Notes: generated by a model from the sequence alone, not told the origin. A stretch of 64,000 bases of DNA from Alicyclobacillus_A sp963788285 (GCA_963788285.1 CAWBGB010000009.1:22821-86820), one strand, 5' to 3'. Positions 8,423 through 17,846 are shown, numbered from the stretch's first letter. A program made the numbers and translations.

Positions 8423-9580
8423 TTGTTTACCTACCACATGGATACGCACATCGAATTTGGCACGGGAAAGGTTTGTGAACTAGTCGACATTTTGAGACGC
8501 CACGATATCTCACCCAAGTTGCTGGTGGTGAGCGATCCAGGCGTTGTCCACGCGGGCCTGGTTCAGCCCATCCTCGATGACCTGTCCACTGGAGGCTACG
8601 CCTGTTCGCTGTTCACTGATGTACAACCCAATCCGCGAGACGAAGACTGCATGCTCGGAGCACGCCTGTTCGCAACAACTGGGGCTGCAGCCGTTTTGGC
8701 CATCGGCGGCGGGAGCGCTATGGACACCGCTAAAGCGATTGCCCTTCTGGCAGCATCGGGTGGAACTCCCGCACAATACGCCGATGGGCATCTCCCCTAT
8801 GCCGCTGTCCACCCCGTGGTGTGCATTCCCACCACCGCAGGTACAGGTTCAGAAGTGACCCGCTCTGCCGTCATCACAGAATCGAGCACCCACCGCAAAA
8901 TGACCCTCAAACACGCCCGTCTTCGTCCACGGCTCGCGGTTCTCGATCCCCAACTAACCCTGACAGTTCCTCCTTCTGTGACGGCAGCTACCGGCGTCGA
9001 CGCCCTGGTACACGCGATTGAAGGGTATACCTGCACAGTATCCACCCCCATCTCGAAGGCGTTCGGGCAGGCTGCCATGCCAAAGATTGTGGCTGCGCTA
9101 CCCACAGCTGTGTCGGATGGAAAAAACCTTCATGCACGAGAAGACATGCTGCTAGGTAGCCTGCTCGCGGGATTGTGTTTCGGAAACGCCGACGTCGCCG
9201 CAGTCCACTGCCTGGCAGAAGCACTCGGCGGGTTGTACGATACCCCTCACGGTGTCGCCAATGCGGTCTTCTTGCCGTATGTATTGCGGTATAACGCAGA
9301 AGGAGAACCCCGGTTGCACGCAAAGTTGGCGCGTCTCATGAAATTTGCCACCGAGGAGGATTCCGACGAGGAAGCGGTGGTCAAACTGGTGGATGGCGTT
9401 ACGAGTTGGACGAGGGGACTCGGCATTCCCACTCTGCGCGAGCTCAAAGGCGTTCGCCGGGAGGATTTCGACCGGCTCGTAGAGTTGGCTTTCGCCAACG
9501 GATCCACCCCAAGCAACGTCCGTCCCATCGGGAAATCCGAATATCGAACCATCCTGGAGGACGCCTGGAACGACGAGTGA
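8423..9580 (+). CDS. Iron-containing alcohol dehydrogenase
   Basis: This 385-residue protein belongs to the group III alcohol dehydrogenases. It has the NAD-binding GGGSAMDTAKAI motif (about residue 94), IPTTAGTGSEVTRSAVI (about 135), a metal-site region DALVHAIEGY (about 194) and the His-containing CLAEALGGLYDTPHG segment (about 265). The enzyme oxidises or reduces a small alcohol/aldehyde pair; the natural substrate cannot be read from sequence. The start is TTG, with AAAGGG about 8 bases upstream. Confidence 0.92.
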   Translation: MFTYHMDTHIEFGTGKVCELVDILRRHDISPKLLVVSDPGVVHAGLVQPILDDLSTGGYACSLFTDVQPNPRDEDCMLGARLFATTGAAAVLAIGGGSAMDTAKAIALLAASGGTPAQYADGHLPYAAVHPVVCIPTTAGTGSEVTRSAVITESSTHRKMTLKHARLRPRLAVLDPQLTLTVPPSVTAATGVDALVHAIEGYTCTVSTPISKAFGQAAMPKIVAALPTAVSDGKNLHAREDMLLGSLLAGLCFGNADVAAVHCLAEALGGLYDTPHGVANAVFLPYVLRYNAEGEPRLHAKLARLMKFATEEDSDEEAVVKLVDGVTSWTRGLGIPTLRELKGVRREDFDRLVELAFANGSTPSNVRPIGKSEYRTILEDAWNDE

Positions 9581-9657
9581 GGTTTCGAGCCCATCGATTG
9601 GGGCTGGCCCGCAGCGATGTTGATCACCTTGAGACAGCCCCATTTGCAATGCTCTTC

Positions 9658-10836
9658 TTATCGCTGATAGACGGGCCGGCCTTCTACCCAAGTGCGGACC
9701 ACGGAAAAGGATTCGTCCAACAGCACCAAATCGGCGTCCATGCCTACTTGAATAGCGCCTTTTTTGTCCGCCAGGCCGAGTTCCCGCGCTGGGTTTGCAC
9801 TCGCCATGCGAACCGCGTCCGGAAGCGTGACGCCCACCTTTTGGACCATGTTGCGAACCGCCACATCCATGGTCAGCGTACTCCCGGCAATGTTGTGACC
9901 GTCTGTGAGGAAAGCTTTTCCGTTTTCGACAGTGACATCAAGCCCGCCGAGCGTGTAATGTCCGTCTGGGCGTCCAGCGGCGGCCATGGCATCTGTAATT
10001 AGGCAGACCCGTTCGGTGCCTTTCATTTTTAGCACCAGCTGGACAATTTCAGGCTCCAGGTGAATCAGGTCGACAATCAACTCCACGGTGACGTCATCTG
10101 ACATCAACGAAGCACCGAGCACACCGGCTTCCCGATGGTGAAGTCCACGCATCCCGTTAAACAGGTGCGTTGCGTGGCAGTGCCCAAGTGCAATTGCGGC
10201 ATTGGCCTCGGCCAATGTGGCGTCCGTATGGCCGAGAGACGGGGTGATGCCGCGACGCTGCATCCACTCTATGACCTCGAGCGCGCCAGGCACCTCTGGC
10301 GCGATGGTCATTTTGCGAATCAAGTCTTCAGCTCCACCCGTCATTTGTTGAAACGACGCGATAGACGGTTCAGTCACAAACGCTGGGTTCTGCGCACCGA
10401 TGCGTTTGATGGAGAGAAACGGTCCTTCCAGGTGAACGCCGAGCGCTTTGGCCCCCGTGGGAACATCCTTTTGGAACGAGTCGACCGCCCGAACGGCTTT
10501 GGCAATGCGGTCGATGGGGGCCGTGAGTGTGGTCGGCAGCCAGCCTGTCGTACCGTGTGCAGCGTGAAATTGCGCAATGGTTTGCAGAGCGCGAACGGTG
10601 CCATCCATCACTTCGGCGCCGTCACCGCCGTGGATATGGATATCGATGAAACCTGGCAATAGCCACTGCCCGAGGCCGTCAATATACTCTACATCTGTGG
10701 ACTGTGTTTGCACCGCTGACGGCACTTCACCCAGCCCAATTTCCTGGATTATGCCACCTGCAACTTTCATCCAGACCGCTTCCTGGATCCCGTCGGCGTT
10801 CACAACCCGGACGTTGCCGAGGTAAAACTCGTTCAT
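9658..10836 (-). CDS. nagA: N-acetylglucosamine-6-phosphate deacetylase
   Basis: This 392-residue amidohydrolase deacetylates GlcNAc-6-phosphate in amino sugar recycling. It shows PGFIDIHIHGGDGAEVMDG (metal site), HLEGPFLS, SLGHTDA, THLFNGMRGLHHREAG and LITDAMAAAG. The start at ATG 10836 (MNEFYLGNVRVVNADG) fits the family and has GGTGGGGA upstream. The frame is open further upstream only because it runs into the decayed EIIA domain. It is the last gene of the ptsH-ptsI cluster. No nagB is present in the window. Confidence 0.92.
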   Translation of the reverse strand: MNEFYLGNVRVVNADGIQEAVWMKVAGGIIQEIGLGEVPSAVQTQSTDVEYIDGLGQWLLPGFIDIHIHGGDGAEVMDGTVRALQTIAQFHAAHGTTGWLPTTLTAPIDRIAKAVRAVDSFQKDVPTGAKALGVHLEGPFLSIKRIGAQNPAFVTEPSIASFQQMTGGAEDLIRKMTIAPEVPGALEVIEWMQRRGITPSLGHTDATLAEANAAIALGHCHATHLFNGMRGLHHREAGVLGASLMSDDVTVELIVDLIHLEPEIVQLVLKMKGTERVCLITDAMAAAGRPDGHYTLGGLDVTVENGKAFLTDGHNIAGSTLTMDVAVRNMVQKVGVTLPDAVRMASANPARELGLADKKGAIQVGMDADLVLLDESFSVVRTWVEGRPVYQR

Positions 10837-10853
10837 CTTCCCCACCGCACTTT

Positions 10854-11170
10854 CTACTCGCGCTTGACCTTCACCTTGAACAGCCAGTCCTCGCCAGCTT
10901 TCACATGAGGCTGTTCGGTGATCAAACTCCTCAATCCGCGCCATGTTGGTTACGACCACCGGTGTCACCACGGATGTCGCCGTCGTTCCAGGGTCTCCAG
11001 GTCCATTCGAATCAGCGGGGTCCCAGTTGTTACGCGCTGACCCTGTTCTGCCAATTTTTCAAACCCTTGACCGTTAAGTTCGACGGTGTCCATGCCAATA
11101 TGGATCAGAATTTCGATTCCCTGGCCTGGCAAGGACAGTGAGCCACGCTTGCTCGTCGGTTTGCCTTGCC
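10854..11170 (-). pseudogene. Remnant of a PTS EIIA (glucose family) domain
   Basis: Between ptsI and nagA the minus strand encodes pieces of an EIIA-Glc domain in several frames. The frame with GIEILIHIGMDTVELNGQGF includes the active-site histidine region. After LIRMDLETLER the frame breaks; TPVVVTNMARIEEF continues in a second frame and AGEDWLFKVKVKRE-stop in a third. The N-terminal third of the domain is missing. In functional PTS genes this domain passes phosphate from HPr to EIIB. At least two frameshifts make it non-functional as read. Confidence 0.75.
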
Positions 11171-11250
11171 GATCTGCGGTTCAAAATGCCAGGTTTACAC
11201 CTTCTCCACCAGACCTACAACGAGGTCAAATTGTGCGTTTCGCACGAGGT

Positions 11251-12993
11251 TCAGCGCTGGCGCAGATACGTGCATACTTCTTCTGGACTGCTCAACTTCA
11301 CCACTTCGTCGGCAAGTCGAGCCGCTGCGGCTCGTTCGGTGCCCTTAACTTTGCCCTTCACCGACGGGATGAAGGACGCGGACATGGACAGTTCCTGAAG
11401 ACCAAGTCCCACGAGCAGTTCCGTGAATTCCGGATCTCCTGCGAACTCCCCACACATCCCGACGGGAATTCCTGCGGCCTCGGCAGCCTTGCAGGTTTGG
11501 TGAATGAGGCGGAGTACTGCGGGGTGGGTCGGATGGTACAGATTGGCCACGGCAGCATTCCCACGGTCGGCAGCCAGCGTATATTGCGTCAAGTCGTTGG
11601 TACCGATGCTGAAGAAATCCGCCTCTTTGGCCAGGATGTCTGCTGTGACCGCAGCTGCTGGCGTTTCCACCATGATGCCGACTGGAATGTGCTCAGCCAT
11701 AGCGTACCCTTCATTCGCCAATTGCTGACGGCACTCCTCCAAGTGCTTCCGTGCAGACCGCAGTTCATCCAACGTCTCGACCATGGGGAACATAATCCAC
11801 AACGTACCGTGTGCACTGGCGCGAAGTAACGCGCGCAGCTGCGTGTGAAAGACTTCCACTTCTTGCAAGCAGTATCGGATGGCCCGCAGGCCAAGGAACG
11901 GATTTTCTTCACTTGGCAGCGCAGCGTAAGGCAGAGCCTTGTCACCGCCGATGTCGAGCGTCCGAATCACCACTGGTCGAGTCCCGAACGCCTCCAGGGC
12001 CTTGCGATAGACCTCGTACTGTTCCTCTTCCGTCGGCCAGTGGTCATTCTCCAAGTAGAGAAATTCGGTACGGAACAACCCAACGCCGTCTGCCCCATTG
12101 GCGAGGGCCGCGTCAAGGTCCTGCAGGCCGCCGATGTTCGCAAATACGTCAATCCGCACACCGTCGGTCGTTTCTACAGGTTGCTGCGCTGCCTCACGAG
12201 CGCGCCGCAGTTCTTCCCCTCTGAGGGCCGCTGCATCCATGGCCGCCTGAACATCCTCGTCCAGGGGATGAACGACCACTGTTCCAGCATCACCGTTCAC
12301 GATTACATTCTCATCTTCAGAAATCGCATGGATGGCATCACCCAACCCATACACAGCAGGCAATCCAAGGGTGCGCGCCATGATGGCGGTGTGTGCGGTC
12401 TTGCTGCCCTTGGCGGTGATCAGACCGACCACATTTTTGGGCAACGCGGACAAATCGGAAGGCATCAGCTCGTCCGCGACGAGAATGGTGTGAGTGGCCC
12501 TTCCAGAGACATCTTCCTGACCTGTTTCTCCTCCCATCAGACATTGCACCAGACGTCGACCGACGTCGCGGATGTCGTCCGCCCTCGCTTGCAGGTACTC
12601 GCTGGGCAGTGACGCCAACATCTCTCGGGTCTGGTCTGTGACGTCCTGACAGGCAGCTTCCGCGTTGAGTCGTTCAGATTGAATCTTCCGCTCAATCTCG
12701 CCCACGTACGCGGGATCTTCCAGGAAGGACAGGTGCGCATCAAACACCTTGGCCTCTTCTTTGCCGATGTCGCGTTCCACCGATGCACGTACCTGTTCAA
12801 TTTGCCGCTTCGTTTCAAGAACCGCCGCCTTAAAGCGATCCACTTCAGCAGTGACCGCGCTACTATCAATCTCACGTCGTTCGATTACCGCGGCAGTCTC
12901 TTTGCGCATCCACATCGGTACACCAGCTGCTAGCCCCGGGGAAACGCCGATACCTTGCAACGTTACCGGAGCTGTTCTGATATGTTGACCCAT
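11251..12993 (-). CDS. ptsI: Phosphoenolpyruvate-protein phosphotransferase (PTS enzyme I)
   Basis: Enzyme I takes phosphate from PEP and passes it to HPr. The 580-residue length is normal. The phosphorylated histidine lies in GSKTAHTAIMART (His201). The PEP-binding barrel shows VGLFRTEFLY, GGDKALPY, FPMVETLDE, GIMVETPAA, FFSIGTNDLTQYTLA and the catalytic GMCGEFAGDP. ATG 12993 has GAGGG 8 bases upstream. It lies about 100 bases behind ptsH on the same strand and is followed by the EIIA remnant and nagA. Confidence 0.97.
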   Translation of the reverse strand: MGQHIRTAPVTLQGIGVSPGLAAGVPMWMRKETAAVIERREIDSSAVTAEVDRFKAAVLETKRQIEQVRASVERDIGKEEAKVFDAHLSFLEDPAYVGEIERKIQSERLNAEAACQDVTDQTREMLASLPSEYLQARADDIRDVGRRLVQCLMGGETGQEDVSGRATHTILVADELMPSDLSALPKNVVGLITAKGSKTAHTAIMARTLGLPAVYGLGDAIHAISEDENVIVNGDAGTVVVHPLDEDVQAAMDAAALRGEELRRAREAAQQPVETTDGVRIDVFANIGGLQDLDAALANGADGVGLFRTEFLYLENDHWPTEEEQYEVYRKALEAFGTRPVVIRTLDIGGDKALPYAALPSEENPFLGLRAIRYCLQEVEVFHTQLRALLRASAHGTLWIMFPMVETLDELRSARKHLEECRQQLANEGYAMAEHIPVGIMVETPAAAVTADILAKEADFFSIGTNDLTQYTLAADRGNAAVANLYHPTHPAVLRLIHQTCKAAEAAGIPVGMCGEFAGDPEFTELLVGLGLQELSMSASFIPSVKGKVKGTERAAAARLADEVVKLSSPEEVCTYLRQR

Positions 12994-13098
12994 TCTATAT
13001 CCCTCGTTTCTACTTCGTACACTTCAAGAGGTTGTCCGAAAAAGTTCTAAGCTCTGATTGCGCAACCCCTTTCAGACACGCGCTACCAGTGATCATGT

Positions 13099-13365
13099 CT
13101 ACGCTTCACCGAGACCGCTCTCAATCAACTGGGTGATGGCTTCCAATGCTTCTGTCTCACCTTGCCCATCGGTCTTAATGGTAATGGTGTCTCCATACGC
13201 CACAGCCAGCGACATGATGCCGAGGATACTCTTCGCGTCTACTTCCTTGTCCCCTTTGCGCACCCACACGTTGCACGGATGCTTGCCTGCTTCCTGTACC
13301 AGCAACGCCGCCGGTCGCGCGTGAAGTCCGCTCTTGTTCTGAATGGTGATGCTCTTTTCTACCAT
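13099..13365 (-). CDS. ptsH: Phosphocarrier protein HPr
   Basis: This 88-residue protein carries phosphate between enzyme I and EIIA domains. His15 in SGLHARPAAL is the catalytic site, which distinguishes it from Crh. Ser46 in VDAKSILGIMSL is the regulatory site phosphorylated by HPr kinase, and an hprK gene is present at 27831. A strong GGAGG precedes the ATG. It is the first gene of the ptsH-ptsI run and sits downstream of the antiterminator element at 13605-13675. Confidence 0.97.
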   Translation of the reverse strand: MVEKSITIQNKSGLHARPAALLVQEAGKHPCNVWVRKGDKEVDAKSILGIMSLAVAYGDTITIKTDGQGETEALEAITQLIESGLGEA

Positions 13366-13604
13366 GAATACTCCAACCTCCGTCTTTCAAGCCAACTTGT
13401 TTGCTTGCAACCCAAATCTACATATCGGTTTATGTCTCACGATGAACCGATGTTGCCCATGCGCCGATACGCATAGCGAACGCCGCGAAGGGCGATGGAT
13501 GCGGCCAGGCCACACCCATGTGATGATAAGCATGTCCGCGTCTTGAACCACCCCTGGGGGCTCCGACGAGGGTGCAAGCGCTTCCGTCACCGTCGTGAAA
13601 CCAT

Positions 13605-13643
13605 AAAAAGGCAGACACGAGCCCTATTAAGCTCATGCCTGCC
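13605..13643 (-). terminator. Terminator in the glcT-ptsH interval, overlapping the antiterminator
   Basis: On the minus strand GGCAGGCATGAGC pairs over all 13 positions (two G-U pairs) with GCTCGTGTCTGCC around an 8-base loop, followed by TTTTT. Its 5' arm is shared with the predicted GlcT-binding RNA element, so the two folds exclude each other. Confidence 0.85.
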
Positions 13644-13676
13644 CGGTGCCAACACGGTCAACACGGTAGTAACACG
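13632..13676 (-). promoter_or_regulatory. Ribonucleic antiterminator (RAT), GlcT type
   Basis: On the minus strand the segment begins GTGTTACT and ends CAGGCATGAG. These are the two conserved halves I know from the GlcT target in the B. subtilis ptsG leader. The 3' half is the upstream arm of the terminator at 13605-13643. GlcT binding would therefore stabilise this fold and let transcription pass into ptsH-ptsI. The spacing between the halves is longer than in the B. subtilis element. Confidence 0.7.
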
Positions 13677-13706
13677 CTTATCACGTATGTTATACCACTT
13701 CCGCTG

Positions 13707-14576
13707 TCACATCTCAACATCGTAATGTGAATCCCGCTCACCTATCAAGCGCGCTACGTGCAGTGCCAAATCAGCGATTTCATCTGTTGGAAACTTAGTC
13801 TTCAAACGCTGTTCCAACGCCTCGGTCACGGTCGTGGCGTAGGCATAACTCTGCGGAAGACGTTCTCGAATGGCAGATGCCAGCGGATTGACGATGCACT
13901 CTTGTTTCAGTACGCGCTGGATGGCAAAGCGCAAGTGCGTAACCAACCTCGCATAATCCAGTGAATCTCTGGATATCGGACTACCAGTCTCCCGCTCCAA
14001 CACATCGACCGCAACCCGAAGCGCGTCCGCAACGAGAGTAGTCTCGGACGGCCCATCTCGATGCGCCGCGGCCTGAAGGTGCAGGGTTAAGAATCCAACC
14101 TCCGACTCAGGCATGGCGACATGGAAGCGCTTCTTAATCAATTCGGCTGCTGCTTCGGCTATCTCCCAAGCTTTCGGATACAGCGTGCGAATTTCCTCTA
14201 GAAACGGATTATCGATTTCCAGCCCCCCCTGAAGGCGGGTCAACGCGAACCCGATGTGATCAGCCAGTGCTACGTGAATGTGTTCGTGCAGGGAGGTGCC
14301 AAGCCCTTTCACCGCTGCGGCAATGATCTCCTCTGATACGCCGATGACTTCCGGGCTCACCAACGAGTAGAGCTTACGAAATTTCTCTAGATTCTCCTCC
14401 GCCACCAGTGTGAAGCGTTTTTCAATCCGCTCATCATCCGAGTGAATTCTCGTGCCAGGCCGCACACCAAAGCCAAGCCCCTTGCCGACAAGAATCTCCT
14501 CTCTCCCATCATCGGTGCGAACAATCAATACGTTATTGTTCAACGCGCGTTCCACGATGTATCTCCTGTCCGTCAT
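13707..14576 (-). CDS. glcT: BglG/LicT-family transcription antiterminator, GlcT-like
   Basis: The protein is about 289 residues: an N-terminal RNA-binding CAT domain (ALNNNVLIV, GKGLGFG) followed by two PRD domains. PRD1 has HEHIHVALADHIGFALTRLQ with its histidines, and EVGFLTLHLQAA; PRD2 has RLVTHLRFAIQRV and DEIADLALHVARL. In B. subtilis GlcT is inactivated by EII phosphorylation when glucose is absent. ATG 14576 has TGAGGG upstream; ATG 14594 is an alternative. The gene directly precedes the RAT/terminator and ptsH, which supports the GlcT assignment. Confidence 0.88.
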   Translation of the reverse strand: MTDRRYIVERALNNNVLIVRTDDGREEILVGKGLGFGVRPGTRIHSDDERIEKRFTLVAEENLEKFRKLYSLVSPEVIGVSEEIIAAAVKGLGTSLHEHIHVALADHIGFALTRLQGGLEIDNPFLEEIRTLYPKAWEIAEAAAELIKKRFHVAMPESEVGFLTLHLQAAAHRDGPSETTLVADALRVAVDVLERETGSPISRDSLDYARLVTHLRFAIQRVLKQECIVNPLASAIRERLPQSYAYATTVTEALEQRLKTKFPTDEIADLALHVARLIGERDSHYDVEM

Positions 14577-14784
14577 GACGCGTGCCCTCACCATCTACAG
14601 TGACCTATCCGAATCAGCCGTGAACCTTTCGGTCCCTTACTCGCCCTGCATATCGCTGTTCGACAAGGCGACGGCAAATCCTTTCTATTTCCAGCGACTT
14701 ACCTGAACTTTCAAGTGGTGCTAGGGGAACCATGTATATGGCATTACATCGGTATTATCGTCTCATGCACTGAAAGCATTGCGT

Positions 14785-14813
14785 AGTGGTACACTATTGC
14801 AGAGTGGTACACT
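14785..14813. repeat. Pair of 11-base direct repeats upstream of phoP
   Basis: AGTGGTACACT occurs at 14785-14795 and again at 14803-14813, 18 bases start to start. It lies 57 bases before the response regulator ATG and may be a regulator binding site or part of the promoter. It does not have the 11-base spacing of PhoP boxes. Confidence 0.5.
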
Positions 14814-14869
14814 CATGAAAACAACGAACGTAAGTCGCTTATTGTAGACTGCAGCCGAGGAGGCTCATT

Positions 14870-15583
14870 ATGCACCGCGTTTTGGTTGTGGACGATGAAC
14901 CGTCCATCCGTCAATTGGTTCAGTACAACCTAACCCAGGCCGGGTTCGACGTGGTGACCGGCGAATCTGGAGACGAAGTGTTGCACCTGGTTCGGGACAA
15001 GCACCCGGACATACTCGTCCTCGACCTTATGCTTCCCGGAATGTCGGGAATGGAAGTATGCCAACAACTGCGGCGAGAGGGCATCACAACGCCCGTGATT
15101 ATGCTCACCGCGAGAGACGATGAAATTGATCGGATTCTCGGGCTGGAGATGGGCGCGGACGACTATATCACAAAGCCGTTTTCACCCCGCGAATTGATTG
15201 CACGTATTCGAGCCGTGTTACGGCGGACGACCCCAGGGTCCGAATCCGCAGGGGGCGATGTATATCAAATTGGAAATATGCGCATTGACGTCACCAAGTA
15301 TGAATTGACCATCGATGGCACACCCGTCGATTTGACGACGAGGGAGTTTGAACTGCTAGCACACCTCTGTCAAAACGCCAACCGTGTGCTCACCCGAGAT
15401 CAACTCTTGGAAAACGTTTGGGGCTACGAATTTGCGGGTGACACCCGCATTGTGGATGTCCACATCTCGCACCTGCGAGAAAAAATCGAGAAAAATCCAA
15501 AAGCCCCTGAGTACATTAAAACGGTGCGCGGGGTCGGATACAAACTGGTCAAAGGAGAGGCAAGCCGTGGCGCGGATTCGTAA
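14870..15583 (+). CDS. phoP: Response regulator, OmpR/PhoP family
   Basis: This 237-residue regulator has a receiver domain (VVDDEPSIRQ; phospho-Asp in DILVLDLMLPG, about residue 53; PVIMLTARDDE; DDYITKPFSPREL) and a winged-helix DNA-binding domain (LTTREFELLAHL, VDVHISHLREKIE, TVRGVGYKL). It is most like PhoP/PhoB, but family members are close and WalR or ResD cannot be fully excluded. GAGGAGG precedes the ATG. The gene overlaps the kinase gene by 17 bases. A Pho-box-like site in front of the pit operon at 23.5 kb supports the PhoP role. Confidence 0.88.
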   Translation: MHRVLVVDDEPSIRQLVQYNLTQAGFDVVTGESGDEVLHLVRDKHPDILVLDLMLPGMSGMEVCQQLRREGITTPVIMLTARDDEIDRILGLEMGADDYITKPFSPRELIARIRAVLRRTTPGSESAGGDVYQIGNMRIDVTKYELTIDGTPVDLTTREFELLAHLCQNANRVLTRDQLLENVWGYEFAGDTRIVDVHISHLREKIEKNPKAPEYIKTVRGVGYKLVKGEASRGADS

Positions 15584-17345
15584 TCGCATCACCCTCACAG
15601 TGATGGCAGTGATCACTGCCGCGCTATTCTCTGCTGCCCTGCTCGCCCTAGAATCCATGGAAAACAATCAAATGCAGCACCTCGGTGACAGCCTACTCGG
15701 GGAAGCCCGACTGATGGCTTCGGAGCTTACTGCGACTACCTCCAATGCCCAACCTCAAATGGCACGTCAGTCGGCAGTGGTATTAGGTCGGTGGGTCTTC
15801 ATTCTCTCCCATGACAATCATGTGCTGGCTTCTGCCACCCCTACAGGACAGGTTGAGCGAGATGTTCCATGGCCCTTTGACCATCCAGCTCCCACTACGG
15901 GACAAGCCAACGAGTTCCAAGCTGCTCTGCACGGACAAAACATGATCCTCGCTGCCGCTCCTGTGTCGGGCAACCCTACAGTACACACGGTGGTCATCGC
16001 TACGCCGCTGGAACCGGAATACGCCCTTTTATTAACCGACTGGTGCTGGCTTGCGGTTGAGTTCGCAGGTGTCGGTGTCGTGTTCATCCTCATGAGCTAC
16101 CTTTGGGCGCGACGAATCGCTTCTCCGTTGGAACACATCGCAGCGACAACCGAGCAGATTGCCGCGGGCGACGTGCGCAAGCGCGTACCCTATTGGGGCC
16201 AGGATGAGTACGGCAGAATTAGCACGGCCATCAATTCCTTAACGAGTAGACTGCTGGAACAGATGGACGACTTGTCACAAGAAAAAAGCAAGGTTGAAGG
16301 CATCATCGCGCACATGGGTTCTGGCGTGTTGGTGGTCGACCGCTCTGGTGTCATCCTGGTCGCGAACGAAATCGCCACCGCCATGCTGGGTGGGTCCCAC
16401 GCGCAGTTAGTAGGCCAGACACACTGGGTGGCGACAACCTCTCTGCGCATTTCTGAACTCATTGACACCGTACTACTCAAGGGCCATCCACAGCGTAAAG
16501 AGGTGGTTGTGGGTAATGACATCAACGTGGAGTTGTTCGTCACACCCATCTTCGGGGCCAAAGAGGAAGTCGTAGGTGCCGTCGCCGTCCTACACGACGT
16601 CACACAGTTCCGACGTGTGGAGCGAATGCGCACGGAGTTCGTCGCCAACGTTTCCCACGAGTTGCGCACTCCAATTACAGCCGTGAAAGGATTCGCGGAA
16701 ACGTTGCTGGACGGCGCATTGGAAAATCCTGATTTGTGCCGACAATTTGTACAAATTATTTACGACGAGTCGGAACGATTGAGCCACCTGGTTCAGGATT
16801 TGCTGGAGTTGTCAAAGATAGAGTCTGGCCACTCGGTGTTCCGCTTTTCTCGTGAAAATATCTCGGAACTCGTCGACACGGCGGCAGGGCGTCTACAAAA
16901 TCAGGCGGCACAAAACGGAATTGATCTGTTTGTCCATACACCAAGGTCTCCTGTTTTCGCCGACGTTGCGCCCGACCGAATCACACAAGTCTTGATCAAT
17001 CTAATTGGCAACGCCATCGCGTACACCCCCGCCCCAGGGCGCATTGACATCTCCGTACTGGATGCGGACGAGGAAGTGACCGTGGAGGTGGCGGATACAG
17101 GAATTGGGATCCCGGAAGAGGACATACCGCGTATTTTCGAACGCTTTTATCGAGTCGACAAGGACAGGAGCCGCCGCACGGGTGGAACAGGACTAGGATT
17201 GGCGATTGTCAAGCATATTCTGGAAGCGCACCGCGGAAGGATCAAGGTAACGAGTAAGGTTGGATGCGGATCGACCTTCTCGTTTACACTACCCAAGCAT
17301 CAAACAGGACGCAATCAGGACGGCACGTCCAATAGCAGCCAATGA
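15567..17345 (+). CDS. phoR: Sensor histidine kinase, PhoR type
   Basis: The start is GTG 15567, with AAAGGAG upstream, giving 592 residues. Membrane helix 1 lies at about residues 8-29, then an extracytoplasmic sensor region of about 125 residues, helix 2 at about 155-177, HAMP (RRIASPLEHIAATTEQIAAG) and PAS (about 240-340). The HisKA domain has the phosphorylated His near residue 363 in NVSHELRTP. The ATPase domain shows NLIGNAIAYTP, VADTGIGIPEED and GGTGLGLAIVKHI. The architecture fits PhoR. Overlap with phoP implies coupled translation. Confidence 0.9.
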   Translation: MARIRNRITLTVMAVITAALFSAALLALESMENNQMQHLGDSLLGEARLMASELTATTSNAQPQMARQSAVVLGRWVFILSHDNHVLASATPTGQVERDVPWPFDHPAPTTGQANEFQAALHGQNMILAAAPVSGNPTVHTVVIATPLEPEYALLLTDWCWLAVEFAGVGVVFILMSYLWARRIASPLEHIAATTEQIAAGDVRKRVPYWGQDEYGRISTAINSLTSRLLEQMDDLSQEKSKVEGIIAHMGSGVLVVDRSGVILVANEIATAMLGGSHAQLVGQTHWVATTSLRISELIDTVLLKGHPQRKEVVVGNDINVELFVTPIFGAKEEVVGAVAVLHDVTQFRRVERMRTEFVANVSHELRTPITAVKGFAETLLDGALENPDLCRQFVQIIYDESERLSHLVQDLLELSKIESGHSVFRFSRENISELVDTAAGRLQNQAAQNGIDLFVHTPRSPVFADVAPDRITQVLINLIGNAIAYTPAPGRIDISVLDADEEVTVEVADTGIGIPEEDIPRIFERFYRVDKDRSRRTGGTGLGLAIVKHILEAHRGRIKVTSKVGCGSTFSFTLPKHQTGRNQDGTSNSSQ

Positions 17346-17421
17346 CTCGGATTTGCCGTCCAAACGTGGCAAGGAATTTCACTTACAAAAATGAAGCAAC
17401 TATGTTACTATAAGAGTGGTG

Positions 17422-17742
17422 ATGAACATGGACGAACTGCACCTTTGTCCAAAGTTTGAAACGGCTTTTCAAATTCTAGGCAAGCGCTGGACAGGATTGA
17501 TTATTCGCTGTCTGATGAATGGTCCAATGCGGTTTAAAGACATCTCCGAGCTGATTCCAAACATGAGCGACCGCATGCTTGCGGAACGCTTTCGGGAACT
17601 GGAAGCGGCCGGTATTGTCGTACGCAACGTGTACCCAGAAACTCCAGTCCGCATTGAGTATGAATTAACACCCAAAGGACGGGCGCTGGGTCCAGTGATG
17701 GACGCGCTGCAAGCGTGGGCGGACGAGTGGGTCAAGGTCTGA
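17422..17742 (+). CDS. HxlR-family transcriptional regulator
   Basis: This is a 106-residue winged-helix protein of the HxlR (MarR-like) type. It has CPKFETAFQILGKRWTGLII, MRFKDISELIPNMSDRMLAERFRELEAAGIV and YELTPKGRAL. Cys11 at the start of the domain is the position often used as a redox or aldehyde sensor in this family. The target is unknown. The ribosome site is weak, and GTG codons just upstream are alternative starts. Confidence 0.88.
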   Translation: MNMDELHLCPKFETAFQILGKRWTGLIIRCLMNGPMRFKDISELIPNMSDRMLAERFRELEAAGIVVRNVYPETPVRIEYELTPKGRALGPVMDALQAWADEWVKV

Positions 17743-17846
17743 TTCTACCGTTGCCCGCGCTGTTGCATACTCCGTTTGCTTGCGTAGAACAAGGAAGAAT
17801 TCACCATGACAGGTTGGATCATCTGGAATCTCATCGTGATATGTGT

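Noticed and set aside
10837..10971. A longer N-terminus for NagA
   Set aside because: These codons (TPVVVTNM and following) belong to the decayed EIIA domain, not to NagA.
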